Assembly: GCA_963776845.1 (NCBI GenBank)
Contig: CAVZOJ010000002.1
Span: 434,001-498,000, forward strand
Reading direction: 5' to 3'
Origin: Roseitranquillus sp963776845
Lineage (GTDB): Bacteria > Pseudomonadota > Alphaproteobacteria > Rhodobacterales > Rhodobacteraceae
DNA: 64,000 bases
Part shown: piece by piece, positions 35,656-46,220 of the stretch
How the letters are laid out: the number at the start of each line of letters is the position of its first letter
Numbering within the stretch: position 1 is the stretch's first letter
Notes under the pieces: model-generated
Told to the model about the DNA's origin: nothing
Database searches by the model: none
The model's input: only the letters and a program-made list of their open reading frames with translations
Made by a program: the position numbers and the translations under genes

Positions 35656-36845
35656 GGCGGGATTTTATACCGGCGACTCTATGAAGCGACCTTCTCTATC
35701 CACGGGTAGCCGCAGAGGGACTTGATCCTGTCGGGTTCGGCGACGAGGCGCATCCAGGCGTCGCAGCACGCATCGACGATGGCGTCGGTGGAGTGGAGGA
35801 GGCGCAGCGACAGGAAGCGCTCGCGCAGGTAAAGCCAGACGCGCTCGACCGGGTTGAGCTCGGGACTGTAGGGCGGCAGGACGACGAGGGTGATGCCGGG
35901 CGGCACGACGAGGTCGCGGCTCACGTGCCAGCCGGCGCCGTCGAGCACCATCACGAGATGCGCATCCGCCGGGCGGGAGGCGGCGACATGGTCGAGGAAG
36001 ACCTGCATCGCGGCGGTGTTCACGGCCGGCAGCACGAGCGTGACGTCCTCGCCCGTCGCCGGCCGGATCGCGGTGAAGATGTAGGCCCAGAGGTAGCCGA
36101 GCTGTTGCACGCCCGGCGGGCGCTCGCCCCGCCGCCACCAGCGGTGGCAGACCCGGCCCTTGTTGCCGATCCGGGCCTCGTCGGAAAACCACAGCTCAAT
36201 CCGCTTGTCGGGATGCTGCGCCGCGACGGCGGCTACCTGGTCGGCAAGCCCCCCTTTTTGAACGCCGCCTGCGCCTCCGGGTCCGTCTTCGGGTGGAAGG
36301 GCCGCGCCTTCTGGCGCGAGAAGCCGAGCCTTCTCAGCACTCGGCTCATGCTCGACGGGTGGTAGGACTTGCCGAACTCGGCCTCCAGCCAGCGGCAGAG
36401 ATCGGCCCGCGTCCAGGCGCAACAGGCGTCCACGTCGGGGTCCGGCCCGCGCTCGATCGCGGCCACGAGCGCCGCCTCCTCGTTCGCATCGAGCCGTCGC
36501 CGCGGACGCCCCTTCGGCCGGTCGTGAAGCCCCGCCAGCCCCTCCGCATTGTAGCGCACCACCGCGTCTCGCAGCGCCTGCCGCTCCATGCCGGCAAGCC
36601 GCGCCGCCTCCGCCCGGCTTAGGCCCTCGAGCGCGTGCGCGATCGCGTACATCCGCGCCGCCGCCCGCCCGTCCTTCTCGCGGCGAGCCTCCCCCCGCAG
36701 CGATTCCGCCGACAGCTCGTCCCTGATCTTGAGTGCCTTGCCCATGCCATCCCCGCATCTGGTGGAGACAGGAATCACGCCACGCAGCGCGCGCAAAGCA
36801 TCTTCCCGAGTCAGGTGGACGGCTCGCCGGTATTACTCCGCCCGC
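35656..36845 (-). mobile_element. IS630-family element
   Basis: Probable terminal inverted repeats: GGATTTTATACCGGCGAC at about 35656-35676 and, on the other strand, a similar stretch ending near 36845 with ATACCGGCGAGCC. It lies between two IS21 remnants of opposite orientation. Exact ends and TA target were not resolved. Confidence 0.6.
35679..36745 (-). CDS. IS630 family transposase, two frames with a -1 slip site
   Basis: DDE transposase. First frame from 36745: MGKALKIRDELSAESL, helix-turn-helix GLSRAEAARLAGMERQALRD, WTRADLCRWLEAEFGKSYH. Second frame: RIELWFSDEARIGNKG (catalytic Asp in SDEAR), MVLDGAGWHVS (second Asp), LPPYSPELNPVERVW (Glu), end at 35679. The frames join at about 36252 over a run of five A and six G (mRNA sense), where a -1 slip on A-AAG-GGG restores the reading. 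This is common in IS630 elements, so the gene may be functional by programmed frameshift. Confidence 0.82.
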
Positions 36846-36896
36846 CCGAGCCGACCCCGGGCGCCAACGTGGCCGATTATTGCGCCGTCATTCCCA

Positions 36897-37540
36897 GACC
36901 GCGAGGCTCGGATGATTGACCGCCGCATCAAGGCGGCGAAGTTCCCAGCGGTGAAGAGCCTCGAAAGCTTCGACTTCGATGCCCTCCCGGCCGAACAAGA
37001 AGCTTGTCCTCGATCTCGCCCGCGGAGAGTTCGTCGCCCACCGCGAGAATGTCATCGCCCTTGGTCCCAGCGGAACCGGCAAGACCCACATCGCCTCGGG
37101 CATCGGCCTCGCGGCGTGCCAGCGCGGCATCAAGACTCGCTTCGTCACCGCCGCCGCGTTCGCCATTGTGCTCGAACCAATGGCGCATCAATGGCTCACT
37201 CCACGAGATGATCGAGGCCCAGGACGACAAGCGACTGCTCCGCCTTCAGAGGCAGCTCGCCGGATGCGAGCTGCTCATCATCGACGAACTCGGCTTCGTA
37301 CCCCTGTCGAAGACCGGCGCCGAGCTCCTCTTCGAGCTCGTCAGCCAACGCTACGAGCGCGGCGCCACGATCATCACCTCGAACCTGCCCTTCGACGAGT
37401 GGACCAGCATCTTCGGCGACGAGCGGCTCACCGGAGCTCTGCTCGACCGCCTGACCCACCACGTCCACATCCTGGAAATGAACCGGCCGAGCTACCGCCT
37501 CGCCCAGAGCCGCGCCCGAAAGCCCCCCTTGAAACCCTGA
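36897..37540 (+). pseudogene. istB: istB copy 2, 5'-truncated and interrupted
   Basis: Inverted copy of istB. Begins abruptly at REARMIDRRIKAAKFPAVKS after the IS630 flank. Compared with copy 1 it has nine extra bases after GTGAAGAGC and lacks two bases in the DALPALNKK stretch, which shifts the frame. It carries the same mini-palindrome (37159-37200). C-terminus LLIIDELGFVPLSK to ARKPPLKP is intact. The IS21 terminus follows at 37702. Confidence 0.8.
37159..37200 (-). repeat. Mini-palindrome, copy 4 (in istB copy 2)
   Basis: 42 nt, identical to copy 1 and at the same place in istB, so it predates the duplication of this IS21 segment. Confidence 0.8.
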
Positions 37541-37702
37541 GCCCCGCAGGACGGCCCTGCCGGGCCGTCGCGCCTCGACACGCGCCAGCTCTCCGAAAGC
37601 GCGCGCCCCGAGGCGCGGCCGCTCAAACCACCGACGCCAAGGGCGCCTCGTTGGCCGGCTTTTGCTCCGTCACACTGGCGGGAGTTGTCGCTGACATTGA
37701 CA

Positions 37703-37853
37703 GCCGCGCCCCAAGCGCCCGCTCGAGCTCGGCCATGCGCCGGCTCAGCGTCGGCAGGCTGGCGCCGGTCGTCCTCGACGCACCGGTCAGTCCGCCGGCG
37801 TCGGCAACGGCGAGGAACAGCGCGACCTCGTCGAGGCTTGGGGCGACTTTCAT
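37703..37853 (-). pseudogene. LysR-type regulator, N-terminal stub
   Basis: Fifty residues of a LysR helix-turn-helix (SLDEVALFLAVADAGGLTGA, LPTLSRRMAELERALGARL) from ATG 37853, cut off exactly at the IS21 terminus (37702). The effector domain is missing. It is divergent from the small gene at 37959, which may have been a target. Confidence 0.8.
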
Positions 37854-37958
37854 TTGTGAAAGTATACTCGGGTGATCGCCAGTTTTTACGGTGCTCTCGC
37901 AACTTTCATTCAGATTGCAGCAACGACACAACGTTCCAAACGGGAAAGGAGCGCACCG

Positions 37959-38159
37959 ATGCACATGCTGCTGCGACCGATCTGCCTGACCACTGAAGTC
38001 ACCGAACATCAGCGCGCGCGCGCAATCCTCGCGGCCCATGTCGAGCGGGTGCGGCGCGAGCGACGGATCGCCCGCGCGCGACGGTTCGGGCACAAGCTCG
38101 CCGGGCGCGTCACGATGCCGGACCTGAGGCGCCCGAAGGCCGCCCTCCAGACCGGCTGA
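37959..38159 (+). CDS. Small basic protein, function unknown
   Basis: 66 residues, N-terminus MHMLLRPICLTTEV, then an Arg-rich helix (HVERVRRERRIARARRFG). GGAAAGGAG lies before the ATG, a good ribosome site. Divergent from the LysR stub; no family recognised. Confidence 0.45.
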   Translation: MHMLLRPICLTTEVTEHQRARAILAAHVERVRRERRIARARRFGHKLAGRVTMPDLRRPKAALQTG

Positions 38160-38182
38160 CATGGGGGCGGCGACAAAGAGAA

Positions 38183-38206
38183 AGGGCCGGCTTCGAAGCC
38201 GGCCCT
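38183..38206 (-). terminator. Terminator of katG
   Basis: Perfect inverted repeat AGGGCCGGCTTC/GAAGCCGGCCCT, followed on the minus strand by the T-rich run TTTCTCTTTG. It lies 39 nt beyond the katG stop. Confidence 0.8.
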
Positions 38207-38244
38207 CCCCAAGCCCTTGCGCGGGGCGGACCGGCCCTCGCCGG

Positions 38245-40449
<2,205 letters not shown>

Positions 40450-40474
40450 CTTTCGTCTCCATCGGCGGATATGG

Positions 40475-40491
40475 TTTGGAACCGTTCTAAA
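40475..40491. promoter_or_regulatory. Irr/ICE-like box before katG
   Basis: TTTGGAA-CCG-TTCTAAA differs from the Irr iron-control element TTTAGAA-N3-TTCTAAA at one position. Located just upstream of katG, whose product needs heme; operator function is likely but untested. Confidence 0.6.
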
Positions 40492-40589
40492 CATGCCACC
40501 GCCGGAGTCAAAGCGGTCCTGCCCGATTTCGTCGCGCCCGTTGAAGCCCCGCCCCCCCGCGGGCTACATACCCTAGCCAGGAGGAGCCC

Positions 40590-41543
40590 ATGCCCCGCGA
40601 CATCACCATCCCCGGCCAGCGCCACCCCGAAAAGGCGCACCGCCCCGAGACCGCGCGCCAGCGCAAGCCCGACTGGATCCGCGTCAAGGCGCCGACCTCC
40701 GCCGGCTACCGCGAGACGCGCGAGACCATCCGCGAGCACAAGCTCGTGACCGTCTGCGAGGAGGCCGGCTGCCCCAACGTGGGTGAGTGCTGGTCGCAGG
40801 GCCACGCCACCATGATGATCATGGGCGAGATCTGCACCCGCGGCTGCACTTTCTGCAACGTCGCCACCGGCCGCCCCGACGCCCTCGATGCGTTCGAGCC
40901 CGGGCGCGTCGCCGACGCGGTGAAGAAGCTCGGCCTCAACCACGTCGTCATCACCTCGGTCGACCGTGACGACGTCGCCGACGGCGGGGCCGAGCACTTC
41001 GCCCAGACCATCCGCGCCATCCGCCGCCAGTCCCCCGGCACCACGATCGAGATCCTCACCCCCGACTTCCTCAAGTGCGACCCGTCCGTGGTCGAGACCG
41101 TCGTCGCCGCCAAGCCCGACGTCTTCAACCACAACCTCGAGACGGTCCCCGGCCTCTACCCCGAGGTCCGCCCCGGCGCCCGCTACTTTCACTCCCTGCG
41201 CCTCCTCCAGCGCGTCAAGGAGCTCGACCCGTCGATGTTCACCAAGTCCGGCATCATGGTGGGCCTCGGCGAGGACCGCCAGTCCGTCCTCCAGGTCATG
41301 GACGACATGCGCGCGGCGGACATCGACTTCCTCACCGTCGGCCAGTACCTGCAGCCGACCTCCCGCCACCACGCCGTCGCCCGCTACGTTCCCCCCGACG
41401 AGTTCGCCAGCCTCGAGCGCGCCGCCTGGGGCAAGGGCTTCCTCATGGTCAGCGCCACGCCCCTGACCCGCTCGAGCTACCACGCGGGCGATGATTTTGA
41501 GCGGCTCAGGGCGGCGAGGGAGAGTGCGTTGGGAACAGCCTAA
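40590..41543 (+). CDS. lipA: Lipoyl synthase
   Basis: Radical SAM enzyme inserting two sulfurs into octanoyl groups. 317 residues. Auxiliary cluster motif CEEAGCPNVGEC and radical SAM motif CTRGCTFC are both present, plus the C-terminal RSSYHAG holding the conserved Ser. N-terminus MPRDITIPGQRHPEKAHRPE is rhodobacterial in style. GGAGG precedes ATG 40590. Confidence 0.97.
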   Translation: MPRDITIPGQRHPEKAHRPETARQRKPDWIRVKAPTSAGYRETRETIREHKLVTVCEEAGCPNVGECWSQGHATMMIMGEICTRGCTFCNVATGRPDALDAFEPGRVADAVKKLGLNHVVITSVDRDDVADGGAEHFAQTIRAIRRQSPGTTIEILTPDFLKCDPSVVETVVAAKPDVFNHNLETVPGLYPEVRPGARYFHSLRLLQRVKELDPSMFTKSGIMVGLGEDRQSVLQVMDDMRAADIDFLTVGQYLQPTSRHHAVARYVPPDEFASLERAAWGKGFLMVSATPLTRSSYHAGDDFERLRAARESALGTA

Positions 41544-41566
41544 TTACCCATTCCAACACCAGATCC

Positions 41567-41896
41567 TTATCGGATCTGATCGGCAATTGCATCACGCAGC
41601 CTTCCCGCCATCTCATTCGATGGGCCGGCGACGACTACCACTATGATATGTCTGTTGTTACATATCACATCCGTCGCGAAGCTTCTGCTGACACCACTTA
41701 CACTGCTGGAGTGGACATTGATCCGGTCATGGCCGGATCGCTCGAGCGCCCTCCGCGCACGCCTTAGACAGGTTTCTTTGTCGAAGTCGTTCCCGATTGT
41801 GCTCCAGCGAAGAGCTGGCGGATCGGCACCAGCGGCGCCGGCAAGTAAAATCATGGCTAACGTGGCTGAGATTGCCGTTGCGATCGTAGTCTGCAT
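41567..41896 (-). CDS. Small secreted protein, function unknown
   Basis: 109 residues from ATG 41896 with a clear signal peptide (TTIATAISATLAMILLAGAAGA). The mature part has WSTIGNDFDKETCLRRARRAL and a second Cys in DVICNNRH, so one disulfide is possible. No family recognised. Lower GC than the flanking lipA gene suggests recent arrival. Confidence 0.6.
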   Translation of the reverse strand: MQTTIATAISATLAMILLAGAAGADPPALRWSTIGNDFDKETCLRRARRALERSGHDRINVHSSSVSGVSRSFATDVICNNRHIIVVVVAGPSNEMAGRLRDAIADQIR

Positions 41897-41953
41897 ATCG
41901 AATGACCTTTCTTTGAGACGGACACATTTCATGGCGTTAATCGCGCGGACAGG

Positions 41954-42580
41954 CTATTGCCGAGCTAGATCCGCTGCGGAGGCGTAGCGGATTTCAACCA
42001 AGATATTCGCGGCATCGACATTTTTTAGCGTGTGCTCATCACAATATCCCATGGTCAAATCGCCAAATGAACCACGGCCAACCTCCTGAGTTGTGCCTCC
42101 CATTAATGCTGCCCGAATTTCTACCTCGCCACCACGGGGATAGGGATCCCGCACGCGCCATGTGTAAGGTACAATCCCCGGTCCTGCGCAACTTGATCGA
42201 GGGAATGTCGCGGCGTGGGAATAAAGATCTCTGGCTTTGATAACTCTTGATTCGCCAGGCGCCAAAGAAAACTGCATTGTCTCCTCGCCCCATAGCGTAT
42301 AGCGCGAGTTGATGCTGATAGGCGGCGCGTGAGGGCTTGTCGCCGTGGCCGGATTGGGCTCTGTATTGAGCAGCGGCATGCTTGCTCCGACACTCGCCGC
42401 GAACAGGAAGAGCCCGAGGATCAGAGAAATGAGCCGCTTGCCCCGTTCGATCGCTGGGATCTTGATCGGGCCAATTTCTTGGCCTGGCAGGACACAAGCT
42501 AGTATGAGTGTCAGGGAAATTGTAAACACGAGTACTATTAGGCCGTCAGGTATTCCTAGAAATTGGAAAGCGCTCTGCAT
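41954..42580 (-). CDS. Membrane protein with exported domain, unknown
   Basis: 208 residues. Two N-terminal helices (IPDGLIVLVFTISLTLILAC, RLISLILGLFLFAASVGASM), then a soluble domain with four Cys-containing or turn segments (SSCAGPGIVPYTWRV, TMGYCDEHTLKNV). ATG 42580 follows GGAAGAAGAG; earlier in-frame codons are less likely. Low GC like its neighbour. Function unknown. Confidence 0.55.
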   Translation of the reverse strand: MQSAFQFLGIPDGLIVLVFTISLTLILACVLPGQEIGPIKIPAIERGKRLISLILGLFLFAASVGASMPLLNTEPNPATATSPHAPPISINSRYTLWGEETMQFSLAPGESRVIKARDLYSHAATFPRSSCAGPGIVPYTWRVRDPYPRGGEVEIRAALMGGTTQEVGRGSFGDLTMGYCDEHTLKNVDAANILVEIRYASAADLARQ

Positions 42581-42986
42581 TCTCTTCTTCCGGCGATCTC
42601 GTCCCACACTTCAAGCTCTATAGGATGAAGGCGCCATCGACATAAAAGCCCTATGGGCTGCGCCCACAAAAGATTTCTCTAGAAGGTTACCACAGAATAG
42701 GCTTGGACGATAGATGCGAATACCAAGCTGGCGCAGCGAGCAGCGTGCGTCCTTGGACGGACTGCGCTGCGCAAACAAGGTGCCGGGCGATCGACCTGCA
42801 GCAGGTTTGCGTGCTCGCAGGCACCACCTCTCCGGCCGCTTGACGTCCAACCCCTCCGCCAGGCCGAGCCGCTTGTCCCGCTTCCAGAGCGTCCCGGGCA
42901 CCAGCCGTCACGACGCGCGTCCACGAACCGGGGTCCCGCTGCCGGCGAGCAGCGGGGCGATCTCCGATCAGACGGCCAGCCAGCCC
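42581..42986. other. Gene-free stretch
   Basis: About 400 nt between the unknown membrane gene and the DUF983 gene. Frames here are short or antisense-like; I recognise no gene, RNA or repeat. Confidence 0.4.
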
Positions 42987-43367
42987 TCAGGCGCCGGGGT
43001 CGATCTCGTGCTGCGCCCAGAGGTGGCCGACGAAGGCGCCCTTGACCAGCCGCAGCAGGACCAGGGTCAGCACGCTGACGCAGGCCGTGACCACCAGGGC
43101 CAGCGTCAGCGGGTCGGACCGGAACGCGACGAAGCCGAACCCAAGGACCGGGATCAGCAGCAGCCCCACGGCACCCCCGGTGATGAAGGCCGGCCCGTCG
43201 GCAGCGCGGTAGAGGCCCAGCGGCTCGCCGCAGGCCGCGCACTTCCCGACGACCGCCAGGTAGCCGTCGAACATCCTGCCCTCGCCGCAACGCGGACAGC
43301 GGCCGAAGAAGCCTCGGCGCATGGCTTGGCTGTTGGATCGCGGCGGTGCGCCGGGCGGGTCGGACAT
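42987..43367 (-). CDS. DUF983 family protein
   Basis: 126 residues: two CxxC zinc-ribbon pairs (FGRCPRCGEGRMF, GKCAACGEPLGLY), then two membrane helices (AFITGGAVGLLLIPVLGFGF, LALVVTACVSVLTLVLLRL). Common in alphaproteobacteria; function unknown. Start ATG 43367. Confidence 0.88.
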   Translation of the reverse strand: MSDPPGAPPRSNSQAMRRGFFGRCPRCGEGRMFDGYLAVVGKCAACGEPLGLYRAADGPAFITGGAVGLLLIPVLGFGFVAFRSDPLTLALVVTACVSVLTLVLLRLVKGAFVGHLWAQHEIDPGA

Positions 43368-43646
43368 GCCGTCACTATGGCACCCCAGGCGCGCGCCTTC
43401 AAACCCGGCGCGGCGCACCGCCGTCCGTCCCGGCTGCGGACCGGACCGCGACAGGCGCGCATCGCCGCGCTTGCGACGGCACACCCGGCGGCGTAGATCT
43501 CTCGCAGCACCCGCACGGCGAGACACCGGCGGCGCGTGCGGCTCATCGAGATCATCGCCCCGGCGCGAACCGGCAGCCCTGGTTTTCCTGAGAGACGGCC
43601 CGTTCGGCATCCCGCCGGGCGCGGAACTCCACTTCGTGAGGTCGTG

Positions 43647-43778
43647 ATGGGAAAAGGCAACAGCAGACGCGGCAACAAGGAAGCCAAGAAGCCCAAGCAG
43701 GAAAAGGCCAAGACGCCCGCGACGGCCGGCGCCGGCATCCTCAAGACCGTCACGCTCGGCGAGAAGAAGGGCAAGTAG
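43647..43778 (+). CDS. Very small basic protein
   Basis: 43 residues, Lys-rich: MGKGNSRRGNKEAKKPKQEK followed by ILKTVTLGEKKGK. Similar short basic proteins occur widely in alphaproteobacteria. The start (ATG 43647) follows GAGGTCGTG. Function unknown; nucleic-acid or ribosome binding is possible from charge only. Confidence 0.6.
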   Translation: MGKGNSRRGNKEAKKPKQEKAKTPATAGAGILKTVTLGEKKGK

Positions 43779-43810
43779 CGCCACGGCCGGCCGCGGCCGC
43801 GCGGCCCGGG

Positions 43811-44251
43811 TCATCGCCGCCAGACCTGCCACCAGCGCCGCGCGGGCGGGGCAGGGGCCTCGGCCGGCACCTCCCGCGGCGCCGCGACCGGCGCCGCCGG
43901 CGCTTGCGGCACAGCGGCGTCGGGCGGCCACTCGAACGGCCGGCCCAGCCACGGCGCGTCCTCGCGGCGCGGACGCAGGTGGCTCAGCGGGTCCCGCTCC
44001 CGCTCGTAGTGCCCGCCAAAGTTGTCGCTGACCCAAACTCGTCCGAACGGCCGGCCGGTCGCCGGGTTGATCGGGCCGACCCGCCGCTCGTCCTGCTGGT
44101 TCCAGATGTGCCGCAGGTCCTCCACCGTCACCACCGCCGCCACGTCGCGGCCGCGCGCCGTCAGGATCAGGCACTCGGTGGGGTTCTTGCGGACGTGGTC
44201 GAGCCACGCCGAGAGGTCCGAGCGGAACGTCGTGACGCTGATCCGTGCCAT
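43811..44251 (-). CDS. Phd/YefM-like antitoxin with C-terminal extension
   Basis: 146 residues. The first 55 are Phd/YefM-like (ISVTTFRSDLSAWLDHVRKN, ECLILTARGRDVAAVVTVED), the DNA-binding part of type II antitoxins. The rest is a Pro/Ala-rich tail (about 100-140) with no known fold. No toxin gene follows; downstream is only the short gap to the basic protein. Two copies of GTACGAAAACGTAC lie inverted just upstream, fitting autorepression. It may be an orphan antitoxin or a solo regulator. Confidence 0.7.
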   Translation of the reverse strand: MARISVTTFRSDLSAWLDHVRKNPTECLILTARGRDVAAVVTVEDLRHIWNQQDERRVGPINPATGRPFGRVWVSDNFGGHYERERDPLSHLRPRREDAPWLGRPFEWPPDAAVPQAPAAPVAAPREVPAEAPAPPARRWWQVWRR

Positions 44252-44271
44252 GTACGCATCTCCCGCCTTGT

Positions 44272-44317
44272 GTACGTTTTCGTACAAGAGGGGGTCTGGA
44301 ATCGTACGAAAACGTAC
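44272..44317. promoter_or_regulatory. Paired operator of the Phd-like gene
   Basis: GTACGTTTTCGTAC (44272-44285) and its complement GTACGAAAACGTAC (44304-44317), centres 32 bp apart, 20-66 nt before the start of the Phd-like gene. YefM-type antitoxins bind GTAC-centred palindromes, so these are the probable autoregulatory sites. The same 14-mer recurs at 1561. Confidence 0.6.
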
Positions 44318-44463
44318 AGGAGGGCTCACCGGGACGTACGCTCCCCCTCCGCCGCAACACCGCGCCGCCACCCGCCGACGGCCCCGCGGAAACCCGCGAA
44401 CGTACGCGCAACCGCCCCGCACCGCCGCCCACCGGCACCGCCGCCCGGCGCGGAGGCGCAACG

Positions 44464-45513
44464 GGCTCTGTTGCACAAATCCTGTGAGGGATTCATCTCG
44501 TGAATCCAGCGTGGTAGCTGGACTGCATGAGCAGACTCACAGCCACCGCCTACAAGACCAGGAACTGGCCGGCCTACAACGAAGCGCTCAAGCGCCGCGG
44601 CTCGCTGACGATCTGGTTCGATCCCGAGATGACCTGGGACGGCACGCCGACCGGCAAGCGAGGTCGCCAGCCCGCCTATAGTGATGGAGCAATCCAGACC
44701 TGCCTGACGATGAAGGTTCTGTTCGGCATGGCGCTCAGGCAGACGACCGGCTTTGTCGAGAGCCTGCTACGGTTGATCGGTTTGGACTGGGCGGTGCCCG
44801 ACTTCAGCACCCTCAGCCGTCGCCAGAAGACCTTGAAGGTCAACATCCCCTATCGCGGCTCGCAGGGGCCGCTCCATCTTCTGATCGACAGCACCGGCAT
44901 CAAGGTCGAAGGCGAAGGTGAGTGGAACGCGCGAAAGCACGGCGGCCCCAAACGTCGGGTCTGGCGTAAGATCCACATCGGGATCGACGAGAAAACACTG
45001 GAAATCCGGGCTGCCGAGTTCACCACCAGCGACGTAGGTGACGCGCCCATGCTGCCCGAACTTCTCGACCAGATCCCGCCCGATCAGGAGATCGGCAGCG
45101 TCACCGCCGATGGCGCCTTCGACACCCGCAAGTGCCATCAGGCCGTCGCCGCCCGAGGCGCTGCGGCAATCATCCCGCCCCGCAAGAACGCCAAGCCTTG
45201 GAAGCCCGACACGCCTGGAGCGATCGCACGAAACGAAGCCCTCCGCGCATCCCGGCGCTTCGGGCGGACCCTCTGGCGACGATGGAGCGGGTATTACCGC
45301 CGAAGCCGCGCAGAGACCAAGATGCACTGCGTCAAGCTCTTGGGCCAACGCCTGACCGCAAGAGACTTCGACCGTCAGGTCGCAGAGTTCCAAGTCCGCG
45401 TCGCCGTGCTGAACGGCTTCACCGCGCTCGGCATACCCGTCACGGAAGCCGTGGGATGAGTCTGCCCGGGGAAAGGGGAACCTCGGCCATCAGGCGATTT
45501 GCGCAACAGAGCC
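44464..45513 (+). mobile_element. IS5-family element, copy 1 (1050 bp)
   Basis: Ends GGCTCTGTTGCACAAAT and (complement) GGCTCTGTTGCGCAAAT, typical of the IS903 group of IS5. One intact transposase inside. Nearly identical, inverted copy at 52844-53893. No target duplication is visible at either copy. Confidence 0.92.
44527..45459 (+). CDS. IS5 family transposase
   Basis: 310 residues, DDE type: LIDSTGIKVEGEGEW (first Asp), VTADGAFDTRKCHQ (second Asp), and the YREK-like RYYRRSRAETKM region (WSGYYRRSRAETKMHCV) with the catalytic Glu. Intact. It differs from the second copy at Thr/Ser 38 (EMTWDG versus EMSWDG). Confidence 0.93.
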   Translation: MSRLTATAYKTRNWPAYNEALKRRGSLTIWFDPEMTWDGTPTGKRGRQPAYSDGAIQTCLTMKVLFGMALRQTTGFVESLLRLIGLDWAVPDFSTLSRRQKTLKVNIPYRGSQGPLHLLIDSTGIKVEGEGEWNARKHGGPKRRVWRKIHIGIDEKTLEIRAAEFTTSDVGDAPMLPELLDQIPPDQEIGSVTADGAFDTRKCHQAVAARGAAAIIPPRKNAKPWKPDTPGAIARNEALRASRRFGRTLWRRWSGYYRRSRAETKMHCVKLLGQRLTARDFDRQVAEFQVRVAVLNGFTALGIPVTEAVG

Positions 45514-46220
45514 CCAGATGTCTCAGCCGCAGCAAACGATCGCTTCCCGCCCGTCTGCCCGGAGCCCTTCGCAGCCGCAGCGGAAATCGAGCACTTGCGG
45601 CAAACGGCAGGAAGGTCCGCGACCCCGTCGTTGATGCTGAGAGCCACGCTGCGGCGTGTCTGAACGACGGCTTTCGTCGCCGCACTGTAGCGGCGAATTC
45701 GTCGTTGGAGCAGCACTGTGATTTCTGCGAGTGCACGCATCGATCTCAGGGCGGTCCGGTAACTGGATTCTCTGATGATATTCGTCAGATGACCGCTCGG
45801 TCGGCGAAGCGACCCTGCGAACCTCGCGCGAGGCTGGTGACCCCTTCCCCGAGCCTCGACGACGGCAACCTGCGCACTGCGGACGCTCGCCGGATCATGC
45901 GAGGTGATGGCTGCTCGCGCATGGCGGTCTCCATGCTGGTTCCACGTATGGCACCGAGCTCAGTGCCTCGCGCAGGATCTGCTCTCCATCGTCGGATCAT
46001 CTGCAAGATGCCTTATCGGCGCCGCCGAGATGCAACTCTAGCGAACGCCGGAGTAGATCCGTGGCAACATCTGTGGTAGAATCCAAAAGAAAGGAAGTTG
46101 CCAACCACAGAAATCTACAGCCAATACTTGAGGCAATACGGCAGAAATGGCATGTCGAGAAAGTGCGCTCGCGCGATGCCGTGGGGCCGATATGTCGCCC
46201 GTGCAAGGAGGCATTTTAAG
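45514..46220. other. Gene-free stretch with degraded sequence
   Basis: About 700 nt of lower-GC DNA after IS5. The stretch near 45797 (GTCGGCGAAGCGACCCT) recurs in similar form near 47465, so short dispersed repeats are present. No convincing gene seen. Confidence 0.4.
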
